DNA of 64,000 bases from Georgenia subflava (GTDB lineage: Bacteria; Actinomycetota; Actinomycetes; Actinomycetales; Actinomycetaceae), in NCBI RefSeq assembly GCF_009193155.1, contig NZ_VUKD01000001.1, forward strand, positions 62,001 through 126,000, given 5' to 3'. The position numbers and the translations under genes are program-made. The first letter of the stretch is position 1; the number at the start of each line of letters is the position of its first letter. Positions 59,762 through 64,000 of this stretch are shown in pieces. Under the pieces are notes generated by a model. That model was not told the origin of the DNA. It did no database searches and saw only the letters and a list, made by a program, of their open reading frames with translations.

Positions 59762-60894
59762 GTGTGTCGCGCCTGAAATTCGTTCCGTAAGTCGTAGAAT
59801 GGGGCATGGCACGCACCGGACGTCCCAAGGCATTGCTGGAACTGAGCGAGGACGAGCGCGAGCAGCTGCAGCGGTGGGCGCGCAGGCGTAAGTCGTCCCA
59901 GGCGCTGGCGCTGCGCGCACGGATCGTGCTGGCCTGCGCGTCGGGGCTGTCCAACAAGGAGGTCGCGACCCAGGAGCAGGTCTCGACGCCCACGGTGGGC
60001 AAGTGGCGCTCACGGTTCATCGAGGCGCGACTGGACGGCCTGGCGGACGACCCGCGCCCGGGCCGGCCGGCCACGGTCACGGCCGAGCAGGTCGAGGACG
60101 TGGTCGTCGCCACGCTGGAGTCGACACCGAAGAACGCCACGCACTGGACGCGGGCGAAGATGGCCGAGCGCACCGGGCTGAGCAAGTCCACGATCGGACG
60201 GATCTGGAAGGCGTTCGAGCTCAAGCCGCACCGTGAGGAGGGGTTCAAGCTCTCCAACGACCCGCTGTTCGTGGAGAAGGTCTACGACGTGATCGGGCTC
60301 TACGTGGACCCGCCGGAGTCCGCGGTGGTGCTCTGCGTGGACGAGAAGTCCCAGGTCCAGGCGCTGGCCCGGTCCCAGCCGGCGTTCCCGATGATGCCCG
60401 GGATGTCCGAGAAGCGCACCCATGACTACGTCCGGCACGGCACCACCAGCCTGTTCGCGGCGTTCAACACCGCCGACGGCACCGTGATCTCCTCACTGCA
60501 CCGCAAGCACCGGGCGGTGGAGTTCAAGAAGTTCCTCGCCAAGATCGACACCGAGGTCCCGGACCACCTCGATGTCCACCTGGTCTGCGACAACTACAGC
60601 ACCCACAAGCACCCCACCGTCAGCCGCTGGCTCGAGGCGCACCCACGCTTCCACATGCACTTCACCCCGACGTACTCGTCCTGGATCAACCAGGTCGAGC
60701 GGTTCTTCGCCTACGTCACCGCCGACCTGCTCCAGCGCTCGGACCATCGCAGCGTCCAGGCCCTGGAGGCCGACATCCGCAACTGGGTCAAAGCCTGGAA
60801 CGAGGACCCCAGGCCGTTCATCTGGACCAAGACCGCCGAGGAGATCCTCACCTCCCTCACCAGACTTCTAAAACGAATTAACGGCGCAGGACAC
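59762..60894 (+). mobile_element. IS630-family insertion sequence
   Basis: A 1133-bp element bounded by imperfect 30-bp inverted repeats (left begins GTGTGTCGCGCC, right, inverted, begins GTGTCCTGCGCC; 20 of 30 match). It is flanked by the TA duplication characteristic of IS630/mariner elements (59760-59761 and 60895-60896). It carries one transposase gene and interrupts an arsR-type regulator. Confidence 0.95.
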
Positions 60895-60897
60895 TAG
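59806..60897 (+). CDS. IS630-family transposase
   Basis: A 363-residue transposase: N-terminal helix-turn-helix region (SNKEVATQEQVSTPTVGKW) and a DDE domain with VLCVDEKSQVQ, HLVCDNYSTHK and PTYSSWINQVERFF. The stop codon TAG uses the TA of the duplicated target and the next host base, so the ORF is closed by target DNA. A -10-like TAGAAT (59795-59800) is five bases before the ATG, with no ribosome site. Full length and apparently functional. Confidence 0.95.
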   Translation: MARTGRPKALLELSEDEREQLQRWARRRKSSQALALRARIVLACASGLSNKEVATQEQVSTPTVGKWRSRFIEARLDGLADDPRPGRPATVTAEQVEDVVVATLESTPKNATHWTRAKMAERTGLSKSTIGRIWKAFELKPHREEGFKLSNDPLFVEKVYDVIGLYVDPPESAVVLCVDEKSQVQALARSQPAFPMMPGMSEKRTHDYVRHGTTSLFAAFNTADGTVISSLHRKHRAVEFKKFLAKIDTEVPDHLDVHLVCDNYSTHKHPTVSRWLEAHPRFHMHFTPTYSSWINQVERFFAYVTADLLQRSDHRSVQALEADIRNWVKAWNEDPRPFIWTKTAEEILTSLTRLLKRINGAGH

Positions 60898-61074
60898 ATG
60901 CTGGGAGACCCCGGAGGGCTTCTTACCGACGATCTCGGCCAGCGCGTTCACCGGCAGCTCGTCCCTCTGCCGCAGGGCGAGCACGATCCTGATCCTGGTC
61001 GGATCGGACAGGATGCCCAGCACCTCGGCAGCGAGGTCGACGTACTGCGATGACGGGTCCATCCCACAAACCTC

Positions 61075-61100
61075 ACTATCCGCGTTCATACGCGGATAGT
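61075..61100 (-). promoter_or_regulatory. operator across the start codon of the split ArsR gene
   Basis: Perfect ten-base arms ACTATCCGCG (61075-61084) and CGCGGATAGT (61091-61100) with a six-base centre containing the start codon. Reading leftward, -10 TACTAT precedes the ATG by six bases, so the dyad covers both the -10 and a leaderless start. Confidence 0.75.
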
Positions 61101-61119
61101 AACACTCACTGGCTAACTG

Positions 61120-61506
61120 TCACGCCGGGAAGGGGATGCCTTGCGGGGTCGGGTCGGGCCGGTGTGTGGTGCTGTAGAGCATGGCGGTATCGATGTTGAC
61201 GCCAAAGAGATCGCAGATGCGCCGGACGTCGCCGCCGGTCTGTTCGACCTCGTTAGAGAATCCGGTCAGTCCGGAGCGCCTGTGCGGTCACGCCGGCTTT
61301 CTTCCAGGGGAAGTTGCGCCCGGGTGGTGAGAGTCTGGGTGCGGTTTGGACCGTGACGAGCAGGTAGGGTTCTTCGTTTCCGGCCATCTCGTTGCCCGGT
61401 GGTCGAGCCAGGCAGCGAGGCGGACGAGGACGGGTTTCGCGAACGGGATGAAGCGGCCGTCGTGCATGCGGAGCCGTCCGTCGATGATGTCGGTGAGAAG
61501 GCGCCT
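61120..61506 (-). pseudogene. tyrosine-recombinase/integrase remnant with frameshifts
   Basis: Three frame-shifted pieces read as one C-terminal integrase-like sequence: RRLLTDIIDGRLRMHDGRFI and VRLAAWLDHRATRWPETKN, then FPWKKAGVTAQALRTDRIL, then NEVEQTGGDVRRICDLFGVN ending near 61120. At least two frameshifts separate them. Such integrase-like genes are common in actinobacterial mobile elements. The rest of the gene, upstream of 61506, is not recognisable. Confidence 0.65.
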
Positions 61507-61569
61507 AGGTCGAGGCTCGCAGGTGGAGGTCGTATTTCCAGGGTTATCTGGGACCGAGTTGCGGGGCGT

Positions 61570-62552
61570 CTACGAGGCGATGAGTTCCGGGGTTCGGGAC
61601 TGAAGGAGTCGCGGGATGAGCCGGACGAAGATGACCATGACGACGAGCTCGACAAGGGTCTGGGTGACCACGACGAGCGGGGCGAGATCGAACGCGGCCG
61701 GCAGGGCGAGCACGAGCGGGACGACGACGAGGGAGTTGCGGGTGGCACCGCTGAACACGATCGCCCGCCGCCCGGGCAAATCGAGCCGCGCGATCCTGCC
61801 CGCGGCGGCACCGACGGGGATCATGACTGCGGCAAACAGCACGTAGACCGGGACGGCCAGCAACAATGCGGCAAGCTGCTGGCCGACGCCGGCGATCTGC
61901 GAGGCGACGACGACCGCGAGGGTAAGCATCATCAGCGGCACCATCGCCCCCAGCACGACCTCCTGCACCGCCTGGCCCACCCGGTGCGGGCGGCGGCGAG
62001 GTGGGTCAGCCCGGCAGCGGCGAGGGGCAGAGCGATGAGCAGCAGGAACGCTTCGACGAACGGGACGAGGTCGACAGCTGCGACGAACTCGGCGCCGACA
62101 AACAGCCACAGATAGGCCGGGAGCAGGAGCATCTGGGCGAGCATCAGCAGCGGCGCGGCCGCCAGCAACCGGTCTTTGGCACCGCCGGCGATGCCGGTGA
62201 ACACGATGACGTAGTCCACACACGGGGTCAGCAGCACGAACAGCACCCCGACCAGCAGCACCTGGTCGTGAGCCACGATCCGGGACAGCACAAACACCAC
62301 CAGCGGGACAAGGACGAAGTTCACGACCAGCACCGTGGCGAGGAACCGCCAATCGCGGAACGATTGCCCGATCCGTACGAACGACACCCCGAGGAACGTC
62401 GCATACAGCAACAGCCCGAGCACGGGGTTGATCGCCAGCTCCACCGGACGGGCGACCGTGGGCATGAGCACGCCCACCACAGCCCCCACGGCGAGAGCAG
62501 CGAGATAGAGCGGCACCTGATACCGCTCCATCCACTCCACGCCCACTCGCAT
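61570..62552 (-). pseudogene. arsenic-resistance permease (BASS/ACR3-like), frameshifted
   Basis: The first about 190 codons (MRVGVEWMERYQVPLYLAAL ... LTPCVDYVIVFTGIAGGAKD ... GLTHLAAARTG) are in one frame and the last about 135 (RVGQAVQEVVLGAMVPLMML ... FSGATRNSLVVVPLVLALPA) in another. The switch is at about 61975-61990. Joined, they make a ten-helix BASS-superfamily permease of about 327 residues with the conserved membrane Cys in TPCVDY. Start is ATG at 62552 or 62561. A real frameshift or a single sequencing indel could explain it. Confidence 0.85.
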
Positions 62553-62595
62553 GCTTCCCATCTTCCCAGGCCACCGATAGGACACTGTCCGCTGT

Positions 62596-62617
62596 ATAGT
62601 CAGTGCATGCTGACTAT
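62596..62617 (+). promoter_or_regulatory. operator and -10 of the CmtR-like gene
   Basis: Perfect eight-base arms ATAGTCAG (62596-62603) and CTGACTAT (62610-62617) flank a centre containing the ATG at 62607. -10 TATAGT (62595-62600) is six bases before the ATG. Leaderless transcription with autorepression at the start codon is expected. Confidence 0.75.
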
Positions 62618-62975
62618 TGCTCCTCGTGTTGACGTGATGAACCGGCTGGGCCGGGCGATGGCCGACCCCACGCGCTCGCGCATTCTGTTGTCCCTGTTGT
62701 CGGGACCGCGGTATCCGGCGAAGCTGGCCCGCGAGCTGGAGCTGACGCGCACGAATGTGTCGAACCACCTCACCTGCCTGCGCGGCTGCGGCATCGTGGT
62801 CGCCGAGCCGGAGGGACGCCAGACGCGATACGAGATCTCGGACCCGCATCTCGCGGCGGCGTTGACAGCGCTGGTGGACGTCACGCTCGCCGTTGATGAG
62901 AACGTGCCCTGCCTGGACCCAGGCTGCACCGTGCCCGGCTGCTGCGACACCCCGGACAACGGAGCGGCTCGGTGA
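62607..62975 (+). CDS. CmtR-like Cd/Pb-responsive ArsR-family repressor
   Basis: A 122-residue ArsR-family repressor close in pattern to mycobacterial CmtR: MADPTRSRILLSLLSGPRYP, recognition helix LTRTNVSNHLTCLRGCGIVV with the sensing CLRGC cysteines, and a Cys-rich tail (CLDPGCTVPGCCDTP). It should release DNA on binding Cd(II) or Pb(II), possibly As(III). ATG at 62607 with no ribosome site and an operator across it. GTGA overlap with the CDF gene; divergent from the permease remnant. Confidence 0.9.
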   Translation: MLTIAPRVDVMNRLGRAMADPTRSRILLSLLSGPRYPAKLARELELTRTNVSNHLTCLRGCGIVVAEPEGRQTRYEISDPHLAAALTALVDVTLAVDENVPCLDPGCTVPGCCDTPDNGAAR

Positions 62976-63646
62976 GCGCGGGGACAGTGACAGACGAGCG
63001 GCGGGCCAGACTGCACCGACGGGTCCGGTTCATCGTCACGTTCACGATCACGTACAACGTGATCGAGGCAATCGTGGCGATCTGGGCAGGGTCGGCCGCA
63101 TCATCGGCTGCGCTGATCGGGTTCGGCCTGGACTCGGTGATCGAGGTTGCCTCGGCCGCTGCGGTGGCGTGGCAGTTCACCCGGAAGGACCCGGAGCGAT
63201 GGGAGAAGGTCACCGTCCGGGCGATCGGCATCGCCTTCTTCGCGCTGGCCGGCTACGTCACCGTCGACGCGATCCTCACCCTCACCGGCGTGGAACAGGT
63301 CGAGCACAGCCCGCTCGGGATCGGGATCGCCGCGTTGAGCCTGATCGTCATGCCGGGCCTTGCCTGGTTCGAGTTCCGCACCGGCCGGGAACTCGGATCG
63401 AAGAGCGTGCAGGCGGATGCGAAACAGCTCCTGCTGTGCATCTACCTCTCCGGCACCGTGCTGATCGGTCTACTGCTGAACACGCTGTTCGGGTGGATGT
63501 GGGCCGACTCGGTGGCCGCGCTCGTCGTCGCCATCCTCGCGGTCCGCGAAGGCATCGAAGCCTGGCGCGGCGATGTCGAGTCCCCGTTCGAAGTGCTCGA
63601 AGACCTGGATGACGAAGACGAAGTAGCGAAGGAGACAGCTCGATGA
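62972..63646 (+). CDS. CDF-family cation efflux protein
   Basis: A 224-residue membrane protein of cation diffusion facilitator type with about six helices. Metal-site motifs are GFGLDSVIEV (first Asp) and WADSVAALVV (second Asp); VQADAKQLLL lies between. It lacks the long cytoplasmic CDF tail. Under CmtR-like control it probably exports Cd, Pb or Zn by proton exchange. GTG start overlapping the regulator; ATGA overlap with the next gene. Confidence 0.85.
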   Translation: MSAGTVTDERRARLHRRVRFIVTFTITYNVIEAIVAIWAGSAASSAALIGFGLDSVIEVASAAAVAWQFTRKDPERWEKVTVRAIGIAFFALAGYVTVDAILTLTGVEQVEHSPLGIGIAALSLIVMPGLAWFEFRTGRELGSKSVQADAKQLLLCIYLSGTVLIGLLLNTLFGWMWADSVAALVVAILAVREGIEAWRGDVESPFEVLEDLDDEDEVAKETAR

Positions 63647-63954
63647 TGTCGATACGACCGTTCAACGATGCCCCGATCGCGTGCACGCTCCCGACGATCA
63701 CCGAGGCCAAGGCGCAGGTGGAGAAGTGGCGGGCCTTCGACGCCGACTATGCGCTCTCGTCCGAGCTCACCGACGCGCAGGTGACGATCCACTACGCGAA
63801 AGACGAGGACTCCATCCGGCGACTGCGAGACCTTGTCGCCGTCGAACGGCAGTGCTGCGCATTTGTGGACTGGAGCATCGACGAAGACCACGACGACCTA
63901 CGCCTGATCGCGCGAGGTACCCCGGACCAACTCGCTGCACTCAACGTCCGCTGA
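63643..63954 (+). CDS. small CC-motif protein of metal-resistance loci
   Basis: A 103-residue soluble protein with the segment LRDLVAVERQCCAFVDWSID. The E-R-x-C-C-x-F pattern recurs in short proteins next to mercury, arsenic and cadmium genes; the vicinal cysteines suggest metal or metalloid binding. IACTL near the N terminus has a further Cys. Third gene of the cmtR-CDF unit by ATGA overlap. The function is not established. The last 46 bases of the window hold nothing. Confidence 0.75.
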   Translation: MMSIRPFNDAPIACTLPTITEAKAQVEKWRAFDADYALSSELTDAQVTIHYAKDEDSIRRLRDLVAVERQCCAFVDWSIDEDHDDLRLIARGTPDQLAALNVR

Positions 63955-64000
63955 CACCTCCGCCCAGTCCAGACGCGACAAGAGCGCGCGTAGGCGAACG

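Larger units (their letters stand above)
59568..61089 (-). pseudogene. ArsR/SmtB-family regulator interrupted by an IS630 element
   Basis: The N-terminal part (61089 to 60897: ILSDPTRIRIVLALRQRDEL ... KPSGVSQHL) and the C-terminal part (59761 to 59568: ARLRMARMVTTRQEGTSVLY ... HAVANGQLPPHHHTPP) are separated by the insertion. Deleting the element plus one TA copy rebuilds ...GVSQHLARLRMARMV... in frame, a 128-residue SmtB/NmtR-like metal sensor with a His-rich tail. It would have controlled the MFS gene downstream. The N-terminal part may still be made as a truncated peptide with a foreign tail. Confidence 0.93.

Overview
The window is high-GC actinobacterial DNA, most like Micrococcales. Signs are a Wbl (WhiB-type) protein, a DUF4193 zinc-ribbon protein, DnaA boxes of the actinobacterial form TTGTCCACA, many GTG starts, ATGA/GTGA gene overlaps, and several genes whose start codon lies 6-7 nt after a -10 box (leaderless mRNAs). 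No rRNA, tRNA or CRISPR array was seen. The content is that of a large plasmid or integrative conjugative element carrying stress, metal and probable defence cargo.

Region 1 (1-9124) is a redox and metal stress block: Wbl protein, 7Fe ferredoxin, SufR-like regulator, DoxX, OsmC, an FNR-type regulator, two small CPSC metal chaperones, a P1B-type ATPase with an unusual CPG membrane motif, a cupin and a quinone-reductase-like enzyme. Both chaperones and the ATPase have the same promoter layout, with an FNR-like box TGAY-N4-RTCA centred about 29.5-30.5 bp before the -10. This implies one regulon run by the adjacent FNR homologue. 9125-10474 is degenerate DNA including a nagB remnant.

Region 2 (10475-16911) is the most unusual part. 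A plus-strand HMUDK/aGPT-Pplase-like protein faces a tightly overlapped minus-strand operon: acyl-carrier-like protein, thymidylate-synthase-fold protein, holo-ACP synthase, XRE repressor, ImmA/IrrE peptidase fused to a chagasin-like domain, papain-like peptidase, thymidylate-kinase-like protein and a second thymidylate synthase homologue. A double operator TGTC-N9-GACA covers its promoter. I read it as an undescribed pyrimidine or DNA-base modification system with ACP chemistry and a built-in protease-inhibitor switch.

Region 3 (17270-35317) is conjugation module I: hypothetical proteins, a MobF/TraA relaxase-helicase, secreted proteins, and a complete Tad/Flp pilus operon ending in a large membrane protein with LysM and BTAD-like regions. 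Region 4 (35355-46697) is mercury and arsenic cargo: merR/merA, an ynfA pseudogene, arsA/arsD, arsR, arsB, an ArsR-ArsC fusion, arsC, trxB, trxA and a flavin monooxygenase. Region 5 (46884-58203) is conjugation module II: primase-polymerase, ParB-like protein, M23 peptidase, small membrane proteins, TrbL/VirB6-like channel, SCO6880-like protein and a VirB4/TraC-type ATPase, with an opposing zinc-finger protein.

Region 6 (58302-64000) is decaying and active metal-efflux DNA: an MFS pump whose ArsR regulator is split by an IS630 element, an integrase remnant, a frameshifted arsenic permease, and an intact CmtR-like regulator, CDF transporter and small CC protein.
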